64,000 bases of DNA from Rhodopirellula halodulae (GTDB taxonomy: Bacteria > Planctomycetota > Planctomycetia > Pirellulales > Pirellulaceae), in assembly GCF_020966775.1 (NCBI RefSeq), contig NZ_JAJKFV010000007.1, positions 62,001-126,000 of the forward strand, read 5' to 3'. Positions 15,418 through 23,160 of the stretch are shown here, one piece after another; the first letter of the stretch is position 1; each line of letters starts with the position of its first letter. The position numbers and the translations under genes were made by a program. The notes under the pieces are model-generated. The model was not told the DNA's origin. It was given only the letters and a program-made list of their open reading frames with translations, and did not search any database.

Positions 15418-16575
15418 TCAAAAGTATCTTTTCCTTAATCGTTCATCTCTCAATTTTCGATTCTCATCTCTCCTCTGGAGATCGCCGCCAATCCGTTGAA
15501 TCAGAGAGTCCCTGACGGGACTTGAAACAGGCCGGTGAATGCTGTTCCGTCTCCAATTAGTCTGGGGGCGTGTGATGGACTCCTGAAGTTCCGATGCCAA
15601 GCCCGCTTCTGCGGGCGGGCTTTGCTCGCTCTCGCCGAGCATTTTTTGGTCCGCCAGACCTTCGAGATAGGATTCTTCTTCAGGGCTCAGAATAGAGCCT
15701 CTCTGACTCTCAAGGAGTAACTTCTCCTCTTCATTTAGAATTGGACCGCCTCCTCCTGAACAGGATGAATCATCATCAAGACATTCGAACGTTAGTTCGA
15801 ATTCGGGTTCGCTCTGCGAACCCTGGAGACTTTCTGTTTCCATCTTCAGAATCCTATGGCGAATCTGCTCAGGTTCGTAGTGGCGGTTGGGTGGGGAGGT
15901 GGTATTCAGTTCGCGGGAACCGCGAACGGGCCTGCCTTGCGGCAGACTCAGAGGAGGCTCGCCTTTTCTGGGTTGGCGGTTAGCAGGCGAAAAGACTTGA
16001 GGTAATGGCGCGTCGTCGTTATCTAAAGGTTTTTCTTCTCGGGTGACACCGGTGACACTACTTCCTGGTGACACCGGTGACACTACCTTTTCGGGGGATG
16101 AGGTAGCTTCCGACCTTTTCTTCCAAAGTTTCTTCAGGTCCTCGCTCTTGCTTCCCAATGCCTCATCGACAGACTTCGGAAGGCGGTAGCTGGCACCGCT
16201 CCAAAATGGATGCTCGGAATTCAGGATGTAGAGATTTGGAGCCTGATCTCGAAGGGTCTTGTTGAATTTCGGAACGAATCCGTGCTGGGACTCGCAGTAT
16301 TCAACCGCGTCCGTTCGCTTCTTGAATTTTTTGACAGTGAAGATGCCTAGTTCACTGATAACCGCTATATGACGCTTGGCGGTCCGGCTGCTGATTCCGA
16401 CAAGTCTTGCCAGTCCTGCTGCGGACAGCCAGCAGACCTCGCAATCGCTTGCGGGATCGAGGTAGTCGATCATTATTGCCAGGGATTCGCGAATTTCACG
16501 CGGTAGGCATTTGGAGTATCTCGCCCTCTTCGCTCCTTGTGAGCGTCGGGCATATGCCTGTTTAGAAGTTTTCAT
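15418..16575 (-). CDS. Replication-initiator-like protein with N-terminal winged-helix domain
   Basis: I chose the ATG at 16575; a TTG 12 bases upstream would add MDWQ. The N-terminal 100 residues include WLSAAGLARLVGISSRTAKRHI and a following IFTVKKF strand, a helix-turn-helix with the layout of phage O-type replication proteins and Gram-negative 'helix-turn-helix domain' initiators. The rest is long, polar and rich in Pro, Ser, Glu and Arg, probably disordered, ending in a basic helix (RKLRDERLRKRYF). The coding sequence holds four direct GGTGACAC(C/T) repeats at 16042-16084, similar to the iterons inside lambda gene O. Together this suggests an origin-binding protein, although a transcription regulator is an alternative. 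Confidence 0.55.
   Translation of the reverse strand: MKTSKQAYARRSQGAKRARYSKCLPREIRESLAIMIDYLDPASDCEVCWLSAAGLARLVGISSRTAKRHIAVISELGIFTVKKFKKRTDAVEYCESQHGFVPKFNKTLRDQAPNLYILNSEHPFWSGASYRLPKSVDEALGSKSEDLKKLWKKRSEATSSPEKVVSPVSPGSSVTGVTREEKPLDNDDAPLPQVFSPANRQPRKGEPPLSLPQGRPVRGSRELNTTSPPNRHYEPEQIRHRILKMETESLQGSQSEPEFELTFECLDDDSSCSGGGGPILNEEEKLLLESQRGSILSPEEESYLEGLADQKMLGESEQSPPAEAGLASELQESITRPQTNWRRNSIHRPVSSPVRDSLIQRIGGDLQRRDENRKLRDERLRKRYF
16042..16084. repeat. Four GGTGACAC(C/T) direct repeats inside the replication-like gene (candidate origin iterons)
   Basis: Nine-base copies start at 16042, 16051, 16067 and 16076: two adjacent pairs with identical layout, 25 bp apart. They encode a VSPVSPGSSVTGVT-type stretch in the disordered part of the protein. 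In lambda the replication origin is an iteron array inside gene O, so this is a candidate origin. Confidence 0.55.
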
Positions 16576-16611
16576 CTGCCAATCCAATTCGAATCGATTT
16601 GGTATGGCGGA

Positions 16612-16653
16612 CGACTGGGGGCAGGGGTATCGGTTATCACCCGCCCCCAGTCG
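16612..16653. repeat. Inverted repeat just upstream of the replication-like gene
   Basis: CGACTGGGGGC (16612-16622) pairs perfectly with GCCCCCAGTCG (16643-16653). A further GGGT/ACCC pair inside lengthens the stem. It lies some 37 bp before the leftward start codon, so it would be in that transcript's leader and could act as an attenuator. Confidence 0.75.
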
Positions 16654-16846
16654 CTCGGTCTCTCGACCTTTTCTTTCAATACATGTGATTCGTCTAACCG
16701 AATATTTCCGATTTCTCGGCCCGCCAGAGCCTCCGAAATCAGTTCAACGTAACTTTGCCCGAGAGCAGTACCCCTATGTACGCACGGAAAAATTCCCGAA
16801 GTAAATAAACGCACAACAGGGACAGCTCTTTCGGAGTTGGCAACAG

Positions 16847-16882
16847 CGAGGGGGCAAGCTCATCACAGGGTTTGCCCCCTCG
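16847..16882. repeat. Inverted repeat in control region
   Basis: CGAGGGGGCAA (16847-16857) and TTGCCCCCTCG (16872-16882) form a perfect 11-bp stem with a 14-bp loop. No U tract follows. Confidence 0.75.
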
Positions 16883-16971
16883 TCGTATACACCCAGAAAA
16901 ACGCCGAAGGCTGGGCATTTCCCTGGTCCGCAGACGCTCGAAAAAAGTTTCCGGAAAATTCGCCGAAGCCC

Positions 16972-16996
16972 TTGACCTGCCGTGGGGAGAGGTCAA
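16972..16996. repeat. Inverted repeat TTGACCT/AGGTCAA
   Basis: TTGACCT (16972-16978) and AGGTCAA (16990-16996) are perfect inverted arms 11 bp apart. The geometry suits a dimeric repressor operator as well as a small hairpin. Confidence 0.6.
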
Positions 16997-17260
16997 TCAT
17001 GCCAGCGTTCACTTCAGGTGACGCCGACAGGTCCGTTAATCTCCCGCGAGAACTGGGACAGAAAGCGTCGGCATCTTTCACCTCCGTGAGCAGTCACGAG
17101 ACATCGATTTAGCGACTAGCGGTTGGGTTGCTTCCTCGATTCCGAGTCAAAAACGGCTCGTCTCGTGCGACTGCCCGCGTAGAGGTTTCTAGTCCAGCAC
17201 GACTTCCGAGTTGGCACCGCATTGCGGGCAACCCTTTCTCATATAGGAAAGTTTGTTGCC

Positions 17261-17782
17261 ATGTCCGAAAGTAATCAGAGCCGCCTGAACGATTACTGGA
17301 GAAAAGCTGAGCGTGCTCCGAAGAATTATCGAGGAGGCCGGTTTACGATCAACGAGCAAGTCAACCTGCTCGCTCCGCATCTGTTGCTGGCCTATTTTGA
17401 AGGTCGCGAGGTTTCACCATCCCAGTTGCTTCTCGATGAACTCGAATACGCGAGGCGAGGAATTACGGGTGCGAACGGAATCGGCGATGTCATCGGTGCT
17501 CGTGGCTTCGGTCTTTATCGTAGCAGTAGGGGAGTCGAGCCTTCTTTTGAAAACGCGCGACTCATTCTTGGCAAAGCTGGAGATCTCACGGTAGTCGCGA
17601 AACAATTGGGCTTCGAAACCAAAGATGATCTTCAATTGGCGATCGTCGCTCGTGCCTGCGATGAATTTCCCAAAGGAACGTGGGAAGACGAGCCCGAAGT
17701 GCTGGAGGCCCTAGGCTTCGCAAGCAGAGAAGAGCTGCTTGAGACAGTAGAGAAATTACCTGCTCCATCCTTGGCGAACTAA
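17261..17782 (+). CDS. Unknown early phage protein
   Basis: ATG at 17261 gives 173 residues; a TTG at 17222 would lengthen it by 13 residues but lacks support. An AGGAAAG sequence lies 10-16 bases upstream of the ATG. The product begins MSESNQSRLNDYWRKAERAP and includes LLAYFEGREVSPSQLLLDEL and a glycine-rich stretch TGANGIGDVIGARGFGLYRS. The C-terminal third is acidic with two similar helical turns 'LGFETKDDLQLA' and 'LGFASREELLET', which look like repeated short helical units. No family is recognised. It is the first gene of the rightward early block and is separated from the helicase by a terminator. Confidence 0.65.
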   Translation: MSESNQSRLNDYWRKAERAPKNYRGGRFTINEQVNLLAPHLLLAYFEGREVSPSQLLLDELEYARRGITGANGIGDVIGARGFGLYRSSRGVEPSFENARLILGKAGDLTVVAKQLGFETKDDLQLAIVARACDEFPKGTWEDEPEVLEALGFASREELLETVEKLPAPSLAN

Positions 17783-17801
17783 ATCGTTGGGGAACTCGTG
17801 A

Positions 17802-17834
17802 CGCGGGATGCATTGCGTCCCGCGCCATTTTAAT
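17802..17834 (+). terminator. Intrinsic terminator between early gene and helicase
   Basis: CGCGGGA (17802-17808) pairs with TCCCGCG (17818-17824) and is followed by CCATTTTAATTT, a U-rich run. It would limit read-through from the early gene into the helicase gene. Confidence 0.7.
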
Positions 17835-17850
17835 TTCGAAAGGAGCAGGT

Positions 17851-19569
17851 ATGACAAAAGAAGATGAGAAAATCTATCCGAACAATATCGCCGACTTATT
17901 TTGCGATGTGTTTGATGTGAAATATCGCAAGCAACAGCTGTATGTATACAAGGATGGAGCCTACTCGCCTGTCACCGACGAGTGGCTTTTCAATCAGATG
18001 TCTTACATTACTAGAGAGCTGGGGCGCGAGAGCCTAAGGATGGTGAAAGATGCTGCGGAGTTGGTGAAATATCGTCACTACCTCGAAGGTGGACATCAGC
18101 CATTTTGGCTCTGTAACCCGAATGAAATGGCATCAGCTCTGTTAATGTCGAATGGCATTCTCGATTTTTCACCGATGCTTGCTGAAGACCCTATTGCGCC
18201 TCAGCTATTGGCGTTCAATCCTGGACTGTTTGCGACGGCTAGATGCGACTATCCGTTTCAGCTGGGAATTCGCTGTAGTGAATTCGACTCCTTCTTGGAC
18301 TGGTTTACCTGTGGGGACGGGCAGCTAAAGCAATTGGTCTTGGAGATGATGGCTTACTGTCTGCTGCCGAATCTTTGTTTCCAGAAGCTCTTCTTCCTGG
18401 TTGGCGATGGGGGCAATGGCAAATCCGTGCTGCTGAAAGTCATTCAACGGCTCGTCGGTAAAGAAAACTGTTCTGCATTGAACGTTGAAAGATTCGGTGG
18501 GCGGTTCGATCTGGCCTCACTTGATGACAAGCTGGTTAACATCACCGCAGATATGAATAGCGAGCTTACAAAAGTCTGCGAAGGTACTCTGAAGATGCTT
18601 TGCGATACGTCCCCCATTACGATGGAACGCAAAGGGAAGGATTCATTCTCCTCAGTTAACCGAGCGAGAATCATCTGCGCGACCAATTCGATGCCCAGAT
18701 TGCAGGATCGCACGGATGGAATCTGGCGTCGTCTGGTGATCATCCCGGCCTTAGCGAAAGTCGATCCCTCGCAGAAGATTGCGGACATCGAGCAGCAATT
18801 CAACTACTCCGGGATACTAAATAGCGTTCTCGAAGCCGCAGCTCAACTTATTGCTCGTGGCGATTTCAAACTGCCAGAAATTAGCCTGGGAATGATTGAA
18901 CAAGAACGACGGGAAGCAAATCCAGCAGCGGATTTCCTGTCGAGCTACACGCAATATGACTCCAAAGAGTTTGTGGTTACCGATGAGCTGCATCGCCGTT
19001 ACCAGCATTGGTGCGAGATGTGTGGCTATAAGCCGCTAGCGGTTGCCAAATTTGGGACTGAAATTCGCCGTCACTACAACACCTTAATCAAGAGCGGGAG
19101 AATCACTCCTGGTAAGTCCAAGGTTGCCTCGTCGGGTAGTCCACTGCTCGAAGGGCAAGCACGTCCTCGCCGTAATGGTTATTACGGCATTGCATATCAT
19201 GCGGAGACCGTCGAGGCTGCGGAAAACCGCTCTGAAATCGAGCGGCAAAGCATCGAGAAGTTCCGTAGCCAGCAGATCTCGGAGGCGGAAGAGCGGATCA
19301 GTGAAGCCGCCTTGGAAAAGGAGCAGCTCAAGCTCGCTCAAAATCGACTCGACAGGCGGCGGGAGCGGGAACGCAAAGCTGACGATGAGAGGAAGATCCT
19401 CAAACGTCAGGCGTGGCTCGATAAATCCGGAAAGAAGATCGACGAGAAGCGGGCTGAGGCTGAAGAGGATATCGAGGTGATGCTGCGGGAGATCGACGTC
19501 GAAGAGGATATTGATGTGGTGGCTTCGATCACAGATCGCATTCTTCCAAAGTCGGGGGGATGCGAATGA
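17851..19569 (+). CDS. SF3 helicase, D5/P4 primase-helicase family without primase domain
   Basis: The 572-residue product has the D5_N-type region followed by a superfamily 3 helicase core: Walker A GDGGNGKS at 185-192, a Walker B-like VNITADMN at 229-236, and the sensor segment RIICATNSMP near residue 275 followed by GIWRRLVIIP. Such helicases unwind the origin in P4-like and pox-related replication systems. The usual N-terminal primase is missing: only about 150 residues precede the helicase, so priming must come from elsewhere. The last 120 residues are a charged coiled coil (QISEAEERISEAALEKEQLK). A good AAAGGAG sequence precedes the ATG. The gene end overlaps the next gene. Confidence 0.88.
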   Translation: MTKEDEKIYPNNIADLFCDVFDVKYRKQQLYVYKDGAYSPVTDEWLFNQMSYITRELGRESLRMVKDAAELVKYRHYLEGGHQPFWLCNPNEMASALLMSNGILDFSPMLAEDPIAPQLLAFNPGLFATARCDYPFQLGIRCSEFDSFLDWFTCGDGQLKQLVLEMMAYCLLPNLCFQKLFFLVGDGGNGKSVLLKVIQRLVGKENCSALNVERFGGRFDLASLDDKLVNITADMNSELTKVCEGTLKMLCDTSPITMERKGKDSFSSVNRARIICATNSMPRLQDRTDGIWRRLVIIPALAKVDPSQKIADIEQQFNYSGILNSVLEAAAQLIARGDFKLPEISLGMIEQERREANPAADFLSSYTQYDSKEFVVTDELHRRYQHWCEMCGYKPLAVAKFGTEIRRHYNTLIKSGRITPGKSKVASSGSPLLEGQARPRRNGYYGIAYHAETVEAAENRSEIERQSIEKFRSQQISEAEERISEAALEKEQLKLAQNRLDRRRERERKADDERKILKRQAWLDKSGKKIDEKRAEAEEDIEVMLREIDVEEDIDVVASITDRILPKSGGCE

Positions 19570-19760
19570 ACGGACGTAATAAAAATGACCGCCTGGGTCT
19601 GATCGACATTAAGGAAGTCGCACGGCTTTTCGCCGTTAGCGTGTCCACCATTAAGCGTCGTCGAGATCGAGGTGAGATTCCGAAGCCGATCAGGAATAAG
19701 GGAACAGCTCGATACAAGAAGGCTGAAATCTTAAAGCTAATCGATGACTTAGAGTCCTGA
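19560..19760 (+). CDS. Small HTH protein, excisionase/AlpA-like
   Basis: A 66-residue protein overlaps the helicase stop codon by 10 bp. It has a MerR-type winged helix-turn-helix: LIDIKEVARLFAVSVSTIKR, then a wing 'RRDRGEIPKPI' and a basic 'GTARYKKAEILKLIDDL'. This is the pattern of HTH_17 excisionase or AlpA proteins. It is next to the integrase gene, so a role as recombination directionality factor or regulator of integrase is likely. Two ATG codons, at 19560 and 19566, are both preceded by a GGGGGG run. Confidence 0.75.
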   Translation: MRMNGRNKNDRLGLIDIKEVARLFAVSVSTIKRRRDRGEIPKPIRNKGTARYKKAEILKLIDDLES

Positions 19761-19805
19761 TTCGCGGCTCGAAAGCTTATGTCTCGCACCGCAGCGAGAT
19801 CCTTT

Positions 19806-19842
19806 GGGGGAACGTGAACGCACGCGCGTTCCCCCATTTCTT
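19806..19842 (+). terminator. Intrinsic terminator between HTH gene and integrase
   Basis: GGGGGAACG (19806-19814) pairs with CGTTCCCCC (19827-19835) and is followed by ATTTCTTT. A GTG codon within it (19814) extends the integrase frame upstream, but the hairpin makes that start unlikely. Confidence 0.75.
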
Positions 19843-19864
19843 TACATTCGATGAAAGTATTCTC

Positions 19865-21016
19865 ATGGCGTCCGTGTACGTTTTCAAGCCAACCGTCACT
19901 CGAAATGGAAAAACCACAAAATCTGGTGTGTGGTGGATGGGTTGGCGTGACCCCGTTTCAAATGAACGTCGGAAGCAGTCGACTGGCGCACGTCTCAAAT
20001 CCGTCGCTAAGGAAGTTGCTTCCGCGAAGGAAAAACAGTTATGCGTCGACCCTTTCCAGATCAAACGGCAATCAAGTAAGCCGATTAGTTGGCAAGATCT
20101 AAAGAAGCAATTCCTGGAGCATGCTGAGGCAACGAAGCGTCCGAAGACTGCTGTGGCGTATCGAATCAATCTGAAGCACTTCACGGACTTCATCGGTAAA
20201 AAATTCCTTCACGAGATAACATCCGCCGACCTATTGCAGTTTGCTGCTCATCGGAGGCAGCAGAAGCGATCGCGCCATTCAACTGAAACGGTCAGTGATG
20301 CGACGGTGAATAAAGACCTCCGGGGAATTCGAGCAGCGTTGAATTTCGCTGTTGACTGCGGATACATCCCTCAGGCTCCAAGCTTTCGGGGCGTTCAGTT
20401 GCGAGAGTCAAGACCATCGCCGGTTGTGGTCGCGCCGGACTACCGCAGGAAATTCGAGGAGGCTTTGAATGATCCCGAGTTGAAGCTCAAGTTTCGGAGT
20501 GCTCAGTGGTGGCGTTTCCTTTTTCGGACTATTGAGGAGTTGGGAGTCCGATTCGGTGAGGCTTTGGGCATTCAATGGGGCAAGGTGAATCTCGGGGCGG
20601 CTGAGATCATTGTCGAAGCTGAGTCCAGTAAGGGGCGACGCTATCGCACGCTTCCGCTATCTGCCGAGTTGGTCGCGGTTTTGAGATCTTGGAAGCCTCG
20701 GGGGGCGGCTGATGACGCTCTCGTTTTCCCCTGGGGGCAGGAGGTAGGGCAGGCGACTCGTCGAAACCTTTATCGGGAGTGGCATCGGATCAGGAAGGCC
20801 GCTGGAATTCCTGACTCGGCCAAGTTTGTTCCCAAGTCTTTGCGTTCGACTTGCGGGAGCGAGATGATCGCTAGTGGTGCTCCGACGGTGGTGGTGAAGG
20901 ACTTCTTGGGGCATGCGTCTGTTACCACGACGGAGTCCCACTATATAAACACGGGTTCATCGCTTCGGGCGGCTTCGGAGCGGAGGCGGGGGCGGGGTGG
21001 CTCGAAGGCGGATTGA
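19865..21016 (+). CDS. int: Tyrosine recombinase, phage integrase
   Basis: I use the ATG at 19865 (383 residues), because the GTG at 19814 lies in a terminator hairpin and the protein family normally begins close to MASVYVFKP. The N-terminal region has an Arg-rich arm-binding part, then a core-binding SAM-like domain around TAVAYRINLKHFTDFIGKKF. The catalytic domain shows the first Arg in GVRFGEALGIQW, a Lys in SSKGRRYRTLPLS, the LR of KSLRSTCGS (His of HxLR replaced by Lys), LGHAS, and the nucleophile Tyr in HYINTGSS. The enzyme recombines phage and chromosomal attachment sites. The neighbouring tRNA-Leu is the likely target. A lone copy with no disruption. Confidence 0.93.
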   Translation: MASVYVFKPTVTRNGKTTKSGVWWMGWRDPVSNERRKQSTGARLKSVAKEVASAKEKQLCVDPFQIKRQSSKPISWQDLKKQFLEHAEATKRPKTAVAYRINLKHFTDFIGKKFLHEITSADLLQFAAHRRQQKRSRHSTETVSDATVNKDLRGIRAALNFAVDCGYIPQAPSFRGVQLRESRPSPVVVAPDYRRKFEEALNDPELKLKFRSAQWWRFLFRTIEELGVRFGEALGIQWGKVNLGAAEIIVEAESSKGRRYRTLPLSAELVAVLRSWKPRGAADDALVFPWGQEVGQATRRNLYREWHRIRKAAGIPDSAKFVPKSLRSTCGSEMIASGAPTVVVKDFLGHASVTTTESHYINTGSSLRAASERRRGRGGSKAD

Positions 21017-21083
21017 GGTGTCTCGTGTTGTAGCTGTTGTTGTACCTCTTGTTGCACCAACATGAGCCAACATGGACCGGAGG

Positions 21084-21105
21084 GACTCTTGGGGAGTCTG
21101 CTTTT
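21084..21105 (+). terminator. Possible terminator after integrase
   Basis: GACTC and GAGTC (21084-21098) flank a short loop and are followed by TGCTTTT. The stem is only five pairs, so this is weak. Confidence 0.35.
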
Positions 21106-21192
21106 CGGAGGGGAGTCCGGAAATGATTGAAGCCCGCCGAACCACGTTTTTTACGGGCTCGATGGGCTTTTCCGGGCGTTTTTCGAAGAAGT

Positions 21193-21240
21193 ACCGAAGG
21201 AGGGACTCGAACCCTCACTCCCTTGCGGGAACTGGATTTT
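21193..21240. other. Probable attachment-site region in the 3' half of the tRNA gene
   Basis: Integrases of this class usually recombine within the T arm to 3' end or the anticodon loop of a tRNA. The phage genes stop just left of 21193. The other copy of the core lies outside the window, so the exact core cannot be defined. Confidence 0.55.
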
Positions 21241-21275
21241 GAATCCAGCGCGTCTGCCAATTCCGCCACTTCGGC
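21193..21275 (-). tRNA. tRNA-Leu (anticodon CAA)
   Basis: The minus strand starts GCCGAAGTGGCGGAATTGG at 21275 and folds as a class II tRNA. The acceptor strands are GCCGAAG and CTTCGGT; the D arm includes GGCAGAC, the anticodon stem-loop is CTGGA-TTCAAAA-TCCAG with anticodon CAA, there is a long variable arm TTCCCGCAAGGGAGT and a T arm AGGGTTCGAGTCCCT. The discriminator is A; CCA is not encoded. Its 3' end points to the prophage and the integrase, and the gene stays intact after integration. Confidence 0.95.
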
Positions 21276-21587
21276 TTCTTCTGAAATGGGTCGATGATGC
21301 CTGTGGCGGCCGCGCGAAGATAGTTTCGGCGGTGGGTGTTTTCCGAAGAAAACGTGCCCGGCTCCATCGAGACGCGGATTATGTCGGAGCCATCCGGATC
21401 CCGCAAGGCGGGTTTGGCGATCTTCTGAGGCGATGAGGAGGGGGGCTGCCCACACATTCCGGTGATGGCGAACGCAACTGTTTTTCCGAAAATGATGGGT
21501 GCCGTTGAATCTCAACCAGACGCAGAATCGTTCAGCTAGAATGTCGACGAACTGTCCCCACCTTCCCTCCCTTCCTCACACAACGCC
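21276..21587. other. Intergenic region between tRNA-Leu and DUF1080 gene
   Basis: This 312-bp stretch contains no gene. It should carry the tRNA promoter (minus strand) and that of the DUF1080 gene. Small stem sequences such as CCCGC/GCGGG (21400-21412) are visible, but nothing convincing. Confidence 0.4.
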
Positions 21588-22388
21588 ATGCTCCACCGAA
21601 GTTGTTTCACTGCCCTCGCTCTTTCCGCCACATGTCTTGCTCTTCCGCTCCGAGCTGAAGAGTACCTCAACGGCATCACGTGGCAGGCTCCTCCCGTGGT
21701 CACGCCCGGCGAAACTGCCGCGGACCCGCCGTCGGATGCGACGGTGTTGTTTGGCAAAGCCAGTGACACAGAAAATTGGCAGAACATTTCAAAGTGGTCG
21801 ACCGAAGGCGACGTGTTGGTGACCGGCCAGGGAACCATTCGCAGCAAGGCCGAATTCGGTGATTGCCAAGTGCACGTGGAATGGTCGGCTCCCGTTCCTG
21901 CGAAAGGCTCGGGGCAAGGACGTGGCAACAGCGGCATTTTCTTGATGGGACGCTACGAAATTCAGGTGCTGGATTCGTACGAGAACGAGACTTACCACGA
22001 TGGCCAAGCGGGGGCGATCTACAAACAAACGCCACCTGCCGCCAACGCGATGCGTGCCCCCGGCGAATGGAACACCTACGACATTTTCTGGACGGCACCT
22101 CGGTTCACCGAATCGGGTGAGCTGGAAAGCCCGGCGTACATCACCGCAGTTCACAACGGCGTGTTGATCTTGAATCACTTCGAACTGAAAGGCGACACGC
22201 CTTACAATCGTCCGCCGGAGTACAAGGCTCACGCGCCCAAGGGGCCGATTGCGATCCAGGACCACAACAACCCGGTCCGCTTCCGAAACATTTGGGTTCG
22301 CGAATTCGAGCCGGCGTCGGGCGAGCAGACTCGCGAGCCGTACCTTCGTGACGGAAAGAAAGAGACTCCACTCAGCGAAGCGAAGTGA
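21588..22388 (+). CDS. Secreted DUF1080 (3-keto-disaccharide hydrolase-type) protein
   Basis: The 266-residue product starts with a signal peptide (MLHRSCFTALALSATCLALPLRAEE). The mature part has the DUF1080 concanavalin-like fold: LFGKASDTENWQ near the start, then 'QVHVEWSAPVP', GRGNSGIFLMGRYEIQVLDSY (given here in two parts), AGAIYKQTPPAANAMRAPGEW and QDHNNPVRFRNIWVREF at the end. Planctomycetes carry many such secreted proteins, some acting as 3-keto-disaccharide hydrolases or glycan-binding proteins. It is a single gene, ending before a hairpin at 22420-22444. Substrate unknown. Confidence 0.88.
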   Translation: MLHRSCFTALALSATCLALPLRAEEYLNGITWQAPPVVTPGETAADPPSDATVLFGKASDTENWQNISKWSTEGDVLVTGQGTIRSKAEFGDCQVHVEWSAPVPAKGSGQGRGNSGIFLMGRYEIQVLDSYENETYHDGQAGAIYKQTPPAANAMRAPGEWNTYDIFWTAPRFTESGELESPAYITAVHNGVLILNHFELKGDTPYNRPPEYKAHAPKGPIAIQDHNNPVRFRNIWVREFEPASGEQTREPYLRDGKKETPLSEAK

Positions 22389-23160
22389 TCGGCTGAGTTA
22401 CCAAGCAGAATTCAATCGCCGTCTTCCCTGCAAGCGGGAAGACGTGATTCCAAAGTCAGCCGGACCGCACGAAGCGAAGTTCCGGCGGCTCATTTCTTCA
22501 CTCGTACAAGCTCGAATCGTCCGCTCGTGCGAGGTGGGGCATCACGAGCAAACGTCGCCGGTTAGCCGCTGCACCGCCGGCCGAGTGTTTCCACTCATCT
22601 GACCGCGAACTTGAGAACCCGAGGGTTCGCCGAGACATAGCGACATGTCCGCGGAAGACAAGTCCGTTTGGTCGCGACGAAACCACTTTGGTTGATGCTG
22701 ATCGACCAGCCTGATCGATGATGAATCAGGGGGATTTCAGCCTGCTCGGGCTAGCGTGAACGGGACGTCCATCACACGGATTTGTGAGTGTCGATCCATC
22801 CGAGACACTTGGGCAAGTTCGCGAAGATTTGGCGAGCCAAGACTTCACCGTTTTGGACGGCGACGCTCATTTATAAGCCATTCACGGGCGTCCGGAATTC
22901 CCTTAGACGATTCTAAGTGAAATTTGGCGGAATGCTCTTTACTCGGACCCGGCCGAAATAATAATTCTCGCGATTACCAGGAACCACTTGGAGATCGCTG
23001 ACTCCGGTTCATGGCCTTTTCTTCAGCACCGGATGACCTCCCCAATCTTTTAGGGAACCCTGCGGGCAACTCACGCCTTGCCAGTCCAGACGATGACGCC
23101 CTGACTTTCCTGATGGTCGATTCCGACCTGGGTTAGGTTGCGTCCCATCCCCAACTCCAC
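22389..23160. other. Intergenic region between DUF1080 gene and pgs operon
   Basis: This 772-bp stretch carries no gene that I can support; short frames in it have no coding character. It includes a perfect hairpin CGTCTTCCC/GGGAAGACG (22420-22444), probably ending DUF1080 transcription, although a U tract is missing. The promoter of the pgs operon must lie in the right part. I recognise no RNA family. Confidence 0.45.
22420..22444 (+). terminator. Hairpin downstream of DUF1080 gene
   Basis: CGTCTTCCC (22420-22428) and GGGAAGACG (22436-22444) form a perfect 9-bp stem with a 7-base loop, 32 bp after the stop codon. No U run follows. Confidence 0.55.

Larger units (their letters stand above)
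16576..17260. promoter_or_regulatory. Divergent control region with three strong inverted repeats
   Basis: This 685-bp region separates the leftward replication-like gene from the rightward early block, where a temperate phage would be expected to keep its switch. No repressor gene is seen. Three perfect inverted repeats occur: 16612-16653, 16847-16882 and 16972-16996 (listed separately). Several short frames cross the region on both strands, but none has a ribosome-binding site and recognisable protein features. The region must hold promoters for both sides; I could not identify convincing -35/-10 pairs. Confidence 0.55.
1..21192. mobile_element. Prophage, right-hand portion (left end outside window)
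   Basis: A continuous block of phage genes runs from the window edge to the tRNA-Leu gene: terminase, portal, head protease, decoration and major capsid proteins, tail fibre, replication genes and a tyrosine integrase. The integrase lies directly beside the 3' end of the tRNA, the usual arrangement for tRNA-integrating phages. Genes right of the tRNA are ordinary chromosomal ones. The order terminase, small proteins, portal, protease, decoration, capsid matches the lambda-type head module. Structural genes show no frameshifts or internal stops, so this part appears intact; whether the element is inducible cannot be told because the left end, most tail genes and any lysis cassette are not visible. 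Confidence 0.93.

Noticed and set aside
17189-17242. 17-codon frame with a CPQCG motif on the minus strand
   Set aside because: It looks like the start of a zinc ribbon but stops after 17 codons and has no second CxxC pair.
19814-19864. GTG start extending the integrase by 17 residues
   Set aside because: The codon lies inside a terminator hairpin and the extension has no family match.
22389-23160. Possible structured RNA in the large gap before pgsB
   Set aside because: Apart from one hairpin near the left end I could not identify any known RNA family or consistent fold.
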